Part shown: positions 7,135 to 13,732 of the stretch, piece after piece | Layout: each line of letters begins with the position of its first letter | Numbering within the stretch: position 1 is the stretch's first letter | Assembly (NCBI GenBank): GCA_036478895.1 | Contig: JAZGEV010000120.1 | Span: 1-15,036, forward strand | DNA length: 15,036 nt | Direction of reading: 5' to 3' | From: S010-17 sp036478895 | GTDB taxonomy: Bacteria; Bacteroidota; Bacteroidia; Flavobacteriales; Flavobacteriaceae | Notes under the pieces: model-generated | Database searches by the model: none | Told to the model about the DNA's origin: nothing | What the model saw: only the letters and a program-made list of their open reading frames with translations | Translations under genes and position numbers: made by a program

Positions 7135-9351
7135 ATGAATAATAAGTTGCTTTTACTGTTTTTATTAAGCTGCCTTTTAGGGTTTTCGCAAGAAACTACT
7201 GAAGTAAAAAAACGCAGAAAAGATTTAAAAGTAGGCTTAGTTTTATCGGGTGGAGGCGCAAAAGGATTGGCACATATTGGGGCAATTCGCGTATTGGAAG
7301 AAGCCGGTATTCGTGTTGATTATGTTGGTGGAACAAGTGCAGGCGCAATGGTTGGCGCATTATACGCATCGGGTTATAATGCCAATGAATTGGATTCTAT
7401 CTTACGATCGTATGATTATTTAGAATTAATTCAAAATACCAATTCAAGAGAATTATATTCCTTTTATCAAAAAGAAAATTCTGAGAGATACGCACTATCA
7501 TTACCAATTAAAAATAGAAGTATTGGATTGCCTTTAGCATTATCTTATGGACAAAATATGTTAAATGAAATGTCTAAATTGACAAAACATGTTCATGATA
7601 TAAAAGATTTTAAAAAATTACCCATTCCATTTTATTGTGTTGTAACCGATATTGTAAACGGTGAAGAAGTTGTGTTGGAAGATGGTTTTTTGCCACAAGC
7701 CATTAGGGCAAGTGGAGCTTTTCCATCTGTATTTGAACCTGTAATTATTGATGGGAGACACTTTGTAGATGGTGGAATAACAAATGTTTTTCCTGTAGAT
7801 GTTATGGAGCAAAAAGACGTAGATATTATTATAGGTGTAGATGTGCAAGGTGAATTGGATGATATTGATGCTTTAGATTCTGCCATAAAAGTAGTCTCGC
7901 AAATAGTAAGTTTTAAAATGTATGAAAACCAACAAGACAAACGTGATAAAACAGATATTTACATACGTCCAAATCTAGAAGGCTTAGACATTGCGTCATT
8001 TGATAAAATAGATCAACTCATATCAGTTGGTGAAAAAGCAGCACGTATAGAAATGGATTATTTAGTTGCAATTGCCGCACAACAGATAAAAAAACCATTA
8101 AAAATAAGAGATAAACTTATTCAAAATAATAATAAATATTTAAAAATTAAAAAAATTCACATAACTGGAAATAAGCACTATACACGAAACTATATTCTGT
8201 CCAAAATGAAAATGAATAGAAACAAAAAAGACTCTATTTCTTATGAAGAATTTAATAAAAGCATCAATACTCTAGCAAGTACACAAAATTTTAAAAGTAT
8301 TGATTACACTATAAAACCCACCGAAGATGGCAGTATCGTGCAATTTAATTTAATTGAAAACGACATCTCTAAATTTGTACAATTGGGCGTGCATTATGAT
8401 GATTTATATAAAACGGGTGTGCTATTAAATTTTACTGCAAAACATTTATTAACCAATAATGATATTGTTTCTACAGATTTTGTTTTGGGAGACAATTTGC
8501 GTTATAATTTGAATTACTTACTTGACAATGGTTTTCATTGGCGTTTTGGAATTTCACATCGTTACAATAGTTTTAGGAGAAATTTATTTATTGAACCCGA
8601 AGTTAATAACACACAGTTTTCTTTTACCAATAGTGTGCCTGTGAAGTACAATGATTTTAGTTCTCAACTCTATTTTCAAACAAAATTTAAAGAACGTTTT
8701 GCTTTTAACGGTGGATTGGAACATAAGTTTTTAAATATTTCTACAGTAATACTAAATAACAATAGAAATGAAAAATTCTACTTTGATGATAATGATTATT
8801 ATGGTGGATTTGCGCAAATAGTATTAGACACACGTGATTCAAAAAATTTCACTAAAAAAGGCTGGTATTTTAATGCAAAGTATAATACATATGTTGGTTC
8901 GTCTAGACCTCAAGAAGATTTTACGCCTTTTTCACAGTTAAAAGTAAACCTTCAATATACCAAAACATTTTTCGAAAAATTAACGAATCAGTTTAATGCT
9001 GATTCTGGATTTACTATTGGTTCAGCTAATTCCTCATTTGATTATTCGCTTGGTGGTTACAATGAGAATTTTATCAATAATTTAGTACCTTTTTATGGTT
9101 ATGATGTTGCAGACTTGTCAGACACTTCGTTTTTAAAAATTGCGAATACTTTACAATATGAAGTGTTTAAAAAACACTATTTGTCACTCACAGCCAATGC
9201 AGCAATTTTTGAAAATAGTTTGGATTTAAAATCGGGCGCTGCCATTGGCTATGGCACAAATACGTTAGTTGGTCCTATTGAAATAAAATATGCGCTTACG
9301 CCAGATAATGACAAACATTATTGGTATTTTAACATTGGATATTGGTTTTAA
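7135..9351 (+). CDS. patatin-like phospholipase fused to a POTRA and Omp85-type outer-membrane barrel
   Basis: A 738-residue protein with the architecture of PlpD/FplA (type Vd) proteins: a lipid acyl hydrolase joined to an outer-membrane barrel. Residues 1-18 are a signal peptide ending near GFSQE. The patatin domain (about 33-310) has the oxyanion loop GGGAKG (39-44), the nucleophile elbow GTSAG with Ser68, and the catalytic Asp212 in DGG (212-214), so the Ser-Asp dyad is intact. A single POTRA-like segment follows (about 337-408, beginning IKKIHITGNKHYT). The rest, 413-738, is an Omp85/surface-antigen barrel ending in YWYFNIGYWF with a terminal Phe. Known relatives have phospholipase A activity; whether the patatin part faces the periplasm or the outside is not visible. 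The glycosyltransferase gene starts 4 bp after its stop codon, indicating a shared transcript. Confidence 0.95.
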   Translation: MNNKLLLLFLLSCLLGFSQETTEVKKRRKDLKVGLVLSGGGAKGLAHIGAIRVLEEAGIRVDYVGGTSAGAMVGALYASGYNANELDSILRSYDYLELIQNTNSRELYSFYQKENSERYALSLPIKNRSIGLPLALSYGQNMLNEMSKLTKHVHDIKDFKKLPIPFYCVVTDIVNGEEVVLEDGFLPQAIRASGAFPSVFEPVIIDGRHFVDGGITNVFPVDVMEQKDVDIIIGVDVQGELDDIDALDSAIKVVSQIVSFKMYENQQDKRDKTDIYIRPNLEGLDIASFDKIDQLISVGEKAARIEMDYLVAIAAQQIKKPLKIRDKLIQNNNKYLKIKKIHITGNKHYTRNYILSKMKMNRNKKDSISYEEFNKSINTLASTQNFKSIDYTIKPTEDGSIVQFNLIENDISKFVQLGVHYDDLYKTGVLLNFTAKHLLTNNDIVSTDFVLGDNLRYNLNYLLDNGFHWRFGISHRYNSFRRNLFIEPEVNNTQFSFTNSVPVKYNDFSSQLYFQTKFKERFAFNGGLEHKFLNISTVILNNNRNEKFYFDDNDYYGGFAQIVLDTRDSKNFTKKGWYFNAKYNTYVGSSRPQEDFTPFSQLKVNLQYTKTFFEKLTNQFNADSGFTIGSANSSFDYSLGGYNENFINNLVPFYGYDVADLSDTSFLKIANTLQYEVFKKHYLSLTANAAIFENSLDLKSGAAIGYGTNTLVGPIEIKYALTPDNDKHYWYFNIGYWF

Positions 9352-9355
9352 ATTT

Positions 9356-10468
9356 ATGATAAAAAAACTACATATTGTTTCTTTTGATGTCCCTTACCCG
9401 CCAAATTATGGTGGTGTAATAGATGTTTTTTACAAAATAAAAGCACTACACAAATTAGGTTTAAAAATCATTTTGCACACCTATAGTTATGGTAGAGGTG
9501 AACCCGATGAACTTAACCAGTATTGCGAACAAGTAATTTATTATAAAAGAGGCTCTTTTTTTAATTTTTTTTCTCGAAAACCATTTATTGTAAAAACACG
9601 CAATAGTGATGCTTTACGCGAAAATTTGATGAAGGATGATTATCCTATTTTATTTGAAGGTATTCATACAACTTTCCCTTTGATAGATAAAGATTTTAAA
9701 ACCAGAAAAATACTTATAAGAACACATAATATAGAACACGATTATTATGCAGGGTTATCCAAAAGTGAGAAGAATATTTTTAAAAAAGTATTTTTTAATT
9801 TCGAATCAAAAAAATTAAAATATTACGAAAAAATCATAGATAAAGTAGATGCAATTTTAACAATTTCACCATCAGAACAGGAGTATTTTAAAACAAAATA
9901 TGGTGATAAATGTAACTATATACCAGTTTTTCATAAAAATAATGAAGTTGTTTCTTTATCAAAAAAAGGCGAATTTGCACTCTATCATGGTGACTTAAGA
10001 GTTGCAGATAATATAAAAGCTGTCGATTATTTAGTTTCGGTTTTTAAAACATTAAAACATCAATTAATTATTGCAAGTAGTTTTGGTAATAAAGAAGTTA
10101 TTGAACTTATAAAACCGTATAAAAACATACAATTTGAATTACTAGAATATCAAAATCAAGATCATCTAGCTAGTTTATTTGAAAAAGCACATATTAATGT
10201 ATTGCCAACATTCCAACAAACTGGTATTAAATTGAAATTAATTCATGCATTATTTAGCAGTCGTTTTTGTGTGGTTAATACAAAAATGGTTGACAAAACT
10301 GGGCTTGAACCTTTGTGCGAAGTTGCACAAAATAAAAAAGAATTTTCTGAAAAAGTAAATTTATGTTTTTCTAAAGAATACACAGAAGAAATAAGGAAAA
10401 TTAAAGACAATAATCTTAAAGACTTTAATACATTGCAAAATGCTAAGAAAATTTTGGAACATATTTAA
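9356..10468 (+). CDS. glycosyltransferase, GT4-like (GT-B fold)
   Basis: A 370-residue cytoplasmic enzyme expected to transfer a sugar from a nucleotide-sugar to an envelope glycan or glycolipid; donor and acceptor cannot be read from the sequence. The start at ATG 9356 (MIKKLHIVSF) is preferred over an in-frame ATG at 9290, which would overlap the barrel gene by 62 bp. The N-terminal Rossmann half shows the PPNYGGVIDV glycine loop (G19-G20). The middle contains IRTHNIEHDYY (121-131) and an AILTISPSE segment (166-174). The C-terminal half begins near ALYHGDL (208-214) and includes the LLEYQNQDHLASLFEKAHINVLP region. GIKLKLIHALFSSRFCVV (290-307) corresponds to the nucleotide-sugar binding motif of GT4 enzymes, but the usual EX7E acidic pair is not clear. 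No membrane segment is seen. It is tightly coupled to the patatin gene, with the crotonase gene 23 bp downstream. Confidence 0.88.
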   Translation: MIKKLHIVSFDVPYPPNYGGVIDVFYKIKALHKLGLKIILHTYSYGRGEPDELNQYCEQVIYYKRGSFFNFFSRKPFIVKTRNSDALRENLMKDDYPILFEGIHTTFPLIDKDFKTRKILIRTHNIEHDYYAGLSKSEKNIFKKVFFNFESKKLKYYEKIIDKVDAILTISPSEQEYFKTKYGDKCNYIPVFHKNNEVVSLSKKGEFALYHGDLRVADNIKAVDYLVSVFKTLKHQLIIASSFGNKEVIELIKPYKNIQFELLEYQNQDHLASLFEKAHINVLPTFQQTGIKLKLIHALFSSRFCVVNTKMVDKTGLEPLCEVAQNKKEFSEKVNLCFSKEYTEEIRKIKDNNLKDFNTLQNAKKILEHI

Positions 10469-10491
10469 CAAATTAAAACACACCTAATATA

Positions 10492-11268
10492 ATGACCTAT
10501 AATAATATACTAGTAGAAAAAAACGACGCAATTGCCAAGGTAATTATCAATCGTCCGCAAAAGTTGAATGCACTTAATAAAGAGACTATTTCCGAGTTGC
10601 ATCAAGCATTTAAAACCTTAAATCAAGACCAACAAACAAAAGTTATTATTTTAACTGGTAGCGGAACAAAAGCATTTGTTGCTGGAGCCGATATTTCAGA
10701 ATTTTCTGATTTTGATTCAACAAAAGGGGCTTTATTAGCGAAAAACGGACAAGAGTTATTATTTGATTTTATTGAGAATTTAGAGACACCAGTTATTGCA
10801 GCAATTAATGGTTTTGCTTTAGGTGGCGGATTAGAATTGGCAATGGCGTGTCATTTTAGAGTAGCTTCCAACAATGCAAAAATGGGTTTACCCGAAGTGT
10901 CCTTAGGTGTAATTCCTGGCTATGGAGGAACACAACGCTTACCGCAATTGGTAGGTAAAGGAAAAGCCATGGAAATGATAATGACTGCTAATATGCTCAA
11001 CGCAGAAGAAGCAAAGCAATACGGATTAGTTAATTACAATGTAGAGCAAGACGATTTATTTGCACTTTGTGAGAAATTAGCTATTAAAGTTTCCAGAAAT
11101 TCTTCAAGTGCAATTTCTAGAGCTATTAAAGCTGTAAATGCTAATTATAATGTTGAAACTGATGGTTATAAAGTGGAAATAGAAGCTTTTGGAAAATGCT
11201 TTGGAACACATGATTTTATTGAAGGAACAACAGCATTTTTGGAAAAAAGAAAACCGAATTTTAAGTAA
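10492..11268 (+). CDS. enoyl-CoA hydratase (crotonase family)
   Basis: A 258-residue cytoplasmic enzyme expected to add water to 2-trans-enoyl-CoA thioesters in fatty-acid or related acyl-CoA breakdown. The crotonase signature is complete: AFVAGADISEF (61-71) with the first oxyanion-hole segment, NGFALGGGLELAMAC (106-120), and MGLPEVSLGVIPGYGGTQRL (131-150). Glu115 and Glu135 are 20 residues apart and match the two catalytic glutamates (144 and 164) of rat mitochondrial hydratase, so true hydratase activity is likely. The length is the family norm. It could also be a crotonase with short-chain (crotonyl-CoA) preference; the chain length cannot be told. It follows the glycosyltransferase after 23 bp, the only sign of co-transcription, with no obvious pathway link to it. 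Confidence 0.95.
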   Translation: MTYNNILVEKNDAIAKVIINRPQKLNALNKETISELHQAFKTLNQDQQTKVIILTGSGTKAFVAGADISEFSDFDSTKGALLAKNGQELLFDFIENLETPVIAAINGFALGGGLELAMACHFRVASNNAKMGLPEVSLGVIPGYGGTQRLPQLVGKGKAMEMIMTANMLNAEEAKQYGLVNYNVEQDDLFALCEKLAIKVSRNSSSAISRAIKAVNANYNVETDGYKVEIEAFGKCFGTHDFIEGTTAFLEKRKPNFK

Positions 11269-11330
11269 GGACTTATTGCTTGTTTTCAAGAGTAATGTGA
11301 TTCAAAATAATTATTTTTTATAGATAGATA

Positions 11331-11360
11331 TTGTTTTTTTATTAAAAAATATTATTTTAG
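11331..11360 (+). promoter_or_regulatory. candidate promoter of the PAS-protein gene
   Basis: TTG (11331-11333), a 19-bp spacer and TATTTTAG (11353-11360) resemble TTG-N(~19)-TAnnTTTG with one mismatch in the -7 box. Transcription would start about 13 nt before the ATG at 11380. The 111-bp spacer after the hydratase gene supports a separate promoter. Confidence 0.4.
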
Positions 11361-11379
11361 CATAAATTATTTTATAAAA

Positions 11380-12372
11380 ATGCCAGATTTTATTAAGCCA
11401 AATATTGTAGATGAAGAGATCGTATTAGATTCTAATAAGATCATTATGAGTAAAACTGATAAGTCAGGAATTTTTGAGTTTGCCAACGAATATTTTATGC
11501 AAATAAGTGGTTATGAGGAACATGAACTCATGGGAAAATCTATGTTTTGTGTGCAACATCCAGATATGCCCGAAGTGATTTTTAAAATGATGTGGGAGAA
11601 GTTATTAATGAAAGAAAACTTTAATGTCGTAGTAAAAAATATTGCTAAAAGTGGTAAATATTACTGGTCGGTCACTAATTTTTCATTTAAAGTTGATGAA
11701 GAAACTAATGAAATTACAGCAATTTATAACCGAAGAAAAAAAGCATCAGTTGCTTCTATAAATTATTTCAGTAAGTTATACAAAACGCTCTTATCAATTG
11801 AAGGTAAAAATGGTATTGAAGCATCAGAGAAATATGCAATTGGCTATTTGGAAAGTTTAGGATTCACTTACTTTACAGAACTAATGTCGCAATTTTATTC
11901 AGGCACCTCTTTTAATGATGGTGACGAATCTAATGACAATTCACCAGCTCCTATTGAATCAATTTCTCCAATTTTCGACTTAAAAGAAGAAGATAAAAAT
12001 CAAGATGCACTTTCAATTGAATTGGATGAAAAACCAACAAATGTAACTATAAAAAAAACAAAAGAAATTTTACCAGAATTTATTACCTCAACTTTAAAAA
12101 TTCCAAAGAATGAAACATTTTCTACTATTAAGAATAGTGTTAATGAAGATGCTGTAAATGTAAATATTGAAAAAATTGAACATGAAATAGAAGATAGTAT
12201 AGAGGAATTAGAAAAAAATGCAGATAACTTTGAAGATGATATAGAGGGATTTGAAGAAAATGCAGATGAATTTGACGAAGAAAATTCGGAATCTAAAAAA
12301 AGTTTTTTTCAAAAATTGTTTGGTAAAACCGAAGAAGAAATTGAAGAAGAACAAAAACGTAAAAACAAATAA
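11380..12372 (+). CDS. Aer-type PAS domain protein with acidic, low-complexity C-terminal tail
   Basis: A 330-residue protein with no signal peptide or membrane segment. Residues 20-117 form a PAS domain closest to that of the E. coli redox/aerotaxis receptor Aer: ANEYFMQISGY (35-45), QHPDMP (59-64), VVKNIAKSGKYYW (84-96). Of the residues tied to FAD binding in Aer, Asn34, His58 and Asp60 have equivalents (Asn36, His60, Asp62), but Arg57 is replaced by Gln59, so a flavin is possible but not shown. The helical stretch after the PAS (LYKTLLSIE, 133-141) also resembles the Aer linker. There is no HAMP, methyl-accepting, kinase or GGDEF domain. Residues 175-330 are polar and strongly acidic, with two ENAD-type repeats (278-285 and 292-299), and end in a basic-aromatic patch SFFQKLFGK (308-316) followed by a Glu/Lys-rich end. 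Probably an orphan sensor or scaffold acting by protein contact; role unknown. Confidence 0.9.
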   Translation: MPDFIKPNIVDEEIVLDSNKIIMSKTDKSGIFEFANEYFMQISGYEEHELMGKSMFCVQHPDMPEVIFKMMWEKLLMKENFNVVVKNIAKSGKYYWSVTNFSFKVDEETNEITAIYNRRKKASVASINYFSKLYKTLLSIEGKNGIEASEKYAIGYLESLGFTYFTELMSQFYSGTSFNDGDESNDNSPAPIESISPIFDLKEEDKNQDALSIELDEKPTNVTIKKTKEILPEFITSTLKIPKNETFSTIKNSVNEDAVNVNIEKIEHEIEDSIEELEKNADNFEDDIEGFEENADEFDEENSESKKSFFQKLFGKTEEEIEEEQKRKNK

Positions 12373-12374
12373 TT

Positions 12375-12399
12375 ATAAAATAGTTTAGTTCTATTTTAT
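12375..12399. terminator. bidirectional hairpin between convergent PAS and HD genes
   Basis: ATAAAATAG (12375-12383) and CTATTTTAT (12391-12399) form a perfect 9-bp stem with a 7-nt loop in the 31-bp gap between the two stop codons. T-rich sequence follows on the plus strand. The stem has only one G-C pair, so termination strength is uncertain. Confidence 0.55.
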
Positions 12400-12403
12400 T
12401 ATT

Positions 12404-13057
12404 TTATAACAAACCTTCCCATTCACTTTTAAATTGATTCAAATAAGATGTCATAAAATCATGACGTTTTGTTGCAATTTTTTTTGCCGTTTTCGTATTC
12501 ATTTTATCTTTTAAAAGTAAAAGTTTTTCATAAAAATGATTAATAGTAGGTGCAGTAGATTTTTTATAGGCTTCTTTGGTAAAATTCAAATTAGGTTTTA
12601 TTGAAGGATTGTATAGCGCTCTATTTTTATAACCACCATAATTAAATGCTCTTGCAATTCCAATTGCGCCTATTGCATCCAAACGATCTGCATCTTGTAC
12701 TACTTGCAACTCTAGAGAATTAAATAATTTTTCTTTACCTAAACTTTTACTAAAAGACATGTTGGCAATAATGGCAACAATATGTTCTTTACTTTTAGTT
12801 TCTATATGTTGAGATGTAAGGAACTCACCAGCTTTTTTTGGACCAATTGTCTCGTCACCATTGTGAAATTTAGAATCCGCAATATCGTGTAATAATGCAG
12901 CCAATTCAACTATGAATAAATCGACATTTTCTTCTTTAGCTATAAGCATTGCGTTTTTATAAACGCGCTCAATATGAAACCAATCGTGACCACTTTCTGC
13001 ATTTTGCAACTCTTTTTTTACAAAAGTGATGGTGTTTTTTATAATTTGAGTGTTCAT
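12404..13057 (-). CDS. HD-domain phosphohydrolase (YpgQ/YedJ-like)
   Basis: A 217-residue soluble, cytoplasmic metal-dependent phosphohydrolase. The HD signature is complete: HDWFHIERV (24-32) with the first metal His28, LLHDIAD (55-61) with His57-Asp58, and the distal Asp122 in VQDADRLDAIG (120-130). The NGGYKNR-like segment at 139-145 and the TINHFYEKLLLLKDKMNT region (171-188) match the small HD family that includes B. subtilis YpgQ, which hydrolyses dNTPs to dNMP and pyrophosphate, and E. coli YedJ. Substrate here is inferred only. The start codon lies 20 nt beyond a strong hairpin downstream of the bacilliredoxin gene, and I find no full-consensus promoter of its own. It is either read through from the bacilliredoxin gene or expressed from a promoter embedded in the hairpin. 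Confidence 0.92.
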   Translation of the reverse strand: MNTQIIKNTITFVKKELQNAESGHDWFHIERVYKNAMLIAKEENVDLFIVELAALLHDIADSKFHNGDETIGPKKAGEFLTSQHIETKSKEHIVAIIANMSFSKSLGKEKLFNSLELQVVQDADRLDAIGAIGIARAFNYGGYKNRALYNPSIKPNLNFTKEAYKKSTAPTINHFYEKLLLLKDKMNTKTAKKIATKRHDFMTSYLNQFKSEWEGLL

Positions 13058-13077
13058 GTTATTTTTTTATATTAAAA

Positions 13078-13125
13078 AACCCTATTAGCCTTAATATTCT
13101 ATTCAATATTAAGGCTAATAGGGTT
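13078..13125 (-). terminator. intrinsic terminator after the bacilliredoxin gene (21-bp perfect stem)
   Basis: Bases 13078-13098 and 13105-13125 are exact reverse complements (21 bp) around a 6-nt loop. The stem starts AACCCTATTAGCC and, read on the minus strand, ends in GGGTT followed by TTTT. This is a textbook rho-independent shape for transcription coming from 13217. It ends only 20 nt before the HD start codon at 13057, so it may act as an attenuator of that gene rather than a full stop. Confidence 0.7.
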
Positions 13126-13154
13126 GCCTTTTAAGTTCCTATATAGAAATTCAG

Positions 13155-13172
13155 ATCCCGCTAAAGCTGGAT
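13155..13172. repeat. small hairpin, possible degenerate half of the REP-like element
   Basis: ATCCCGC (13155-13161), loop TAAA and GCTGGAT (13166-13172) pair at six of seven positions. On the minus strand CAGCTTTAGCGGGAT resembles CTGCTTTTGCAGGAAT in the right half of the 5068-5136 element. Relationship is tentative. Confidence 0.35.
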
Positions 13173-13185
13173 TAATTCAATTTAA

Positions 13186-13209
13186 CTAAATTCTTAAAAA
13201 AGAATTTAG
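13186..13209. other. 10-bp perfect hairpin just after the bacilliredoxin stop codon
   Basis: CTAAATTCTT (13186-13195) and AAGAATTTAG (13200-13209) are exact reverse complements with an AAAA loop. It begins 7 nt after the minus-strand stop codon at 13217. There is no following U-tract, so it is more likely an mRNA 3'-end stabilising structure than a terminator. Confidence 0.5.
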
Positions 13210-13216
13210 AATTTCA

Positions 13217-13627
13217 TTAACAGAATTCTTCGTATGCGCCAACAAGGTTAGATGCAATCATTTCAGCACTTCTACCTTCTATATGATGTCTTTCTAAAAT
13301 ATGTACTAAAACACCATCTTTAAAAAGAGCAATACTTGGTGATGATGGAGGGAAAGGAATCATGAATTCACGTGCCTTATCAGTCGCTTCTTTATCAACA
13401 CCTGCAAATACAGTTGTTAAGTTTGTTGGTGTTTTATCAAATTTTAAAGAGGCTATTGCGCCTGGTCTTGCAGTTCCTGCAGCACAGCCACATACTGAAT
13501 TTACAACAACCAACGTTGTGCCTTCTTTTTTGATTTGATTTTCAACGTCTTGTATTGTTGTTAAAGAAGAGAAGCCAGCATTTTCTAGCTCAATTCTCAT
13601 TGGTTTTATTAATTCTTCTGGATACAT
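13217..13627 (-). CDS. bacilliredoxin, BrxA/BrxB (YphP/YqiW) family
   Basis: A 136-residue cytoplasmic thioredoxin-fold protein of the family that removes bacillithiol from oxidised protein thiols. The family hallmark CGC motif is present at 46-48 (NSVCGCAAGTARPG), with Cys46 the expected attacking thiol. SPSIALFKDGVLVHILERHHIEGRS (95-119) is the conserved second half, and the protein ends in EEFC with a Cys at the last position, as several relatives do. Start and length fit the family. It implies that the organism makes bacillithiol or a related thiol, which this window does not show. It is divergent from the DjlA-like gene with closely packed promoters, and its leader contains an 18-bp palindrome that might bind a regulator. 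Confidence 0.95.
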   Translation of the reverse strand: MYPEELIKPMRIELENAGFSSLTTIQDVENQIKKEGTTLVVVNSVCGCAAGTARPGAIASLKFDKTPTNLTTVFAGVDKEATDKAREFMIPFPPSSPSIALFKDGVLVHILERHHIEGRSAEMIASNLVGAYEEFC

Positions 13628-13643
13628 AATTTATTTTTTAGAG

Positions 13644-13661
13644 TATTGAAATATTTCAATA
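13644..13661. promoter_or_regulatory. 18-bp perfect palindrome, candidate operator in the bacilliredoxin leader
   Basis: TATTGAAAT followed directly by its reverse complement ATTTCAATA. It lies between the predicted minus-strand transcription start (about 13667) and the ATG at 13627. This is a position where a dimeric repressor would block bacilliredoxin transcription. It is AT-rich, so chance is not excluded. Confidence 0.4.
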
Positions 13662-13673
13662 TTATATTGACTG

Positions 13674-13681
13674 CAAATATA
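13674..13681 (-). promoter_or_regulatory. -7 box of the bacilliredoxin promoter
   Basis: On the minus strand TATATTTG matches TAnnTTTG fully. The nearest TTTG upstream (13710-13707) is 25 bp away, longer than the usual 19-21, so the -33 element is weak or overlaps the opposing -7 box. Predicted transcription start is about 13667, 40 nt before the start codon. Confidence 0.5.
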
Positions 13682-13693
13682 AGCAGAATAATG

Positions 13694-13701
13694 TATCTTT
13701 G
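13694..13701 (+). promoter_or_regulatory. -7 box of the DjlA-like gene promoter
   Basis: TATCTTTG matches TAnnTTTG fully. The nearest upstream TTG is at 13667-13669 (24-bp spacer, slightly long). Predicted transcription start is about 13708, 25 nt before the ATG. Only 12 bp separate it from the opposing -7 box at 13674-13681. Confidence 0.55.
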
Positions 13702-13732
13702 AAACCCAAAGAAATCATAAATTATAAAAAAA

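Noticed and set aside
7162..7173. LLSC in the patatin signal peptide as a lipobox (Cys13)
   Set aside because: The hydrophobic core continues past the Cys and ends in a normal signal peptidase I site near GFSQE. An Omp85 barrel protein would not be expected to be a lipoprotein.
9290..9355. Upstream ATG for the glycosyltransferase gene
   Set aside because: It would overlap the coding sequence of the outer-membrane barrel by 62 bp; ATG 9356 gives the usual MIKKLHIVSF start just after the preceding stop codon.
11279..11290. CTTG-TTTT-CAAG hairpin after the enoyl-CoA hydratase gene as terminator
   Set aside because: The stem is only 4 bp with no U-tract; it is expected by chance in such AT-rich sequence.
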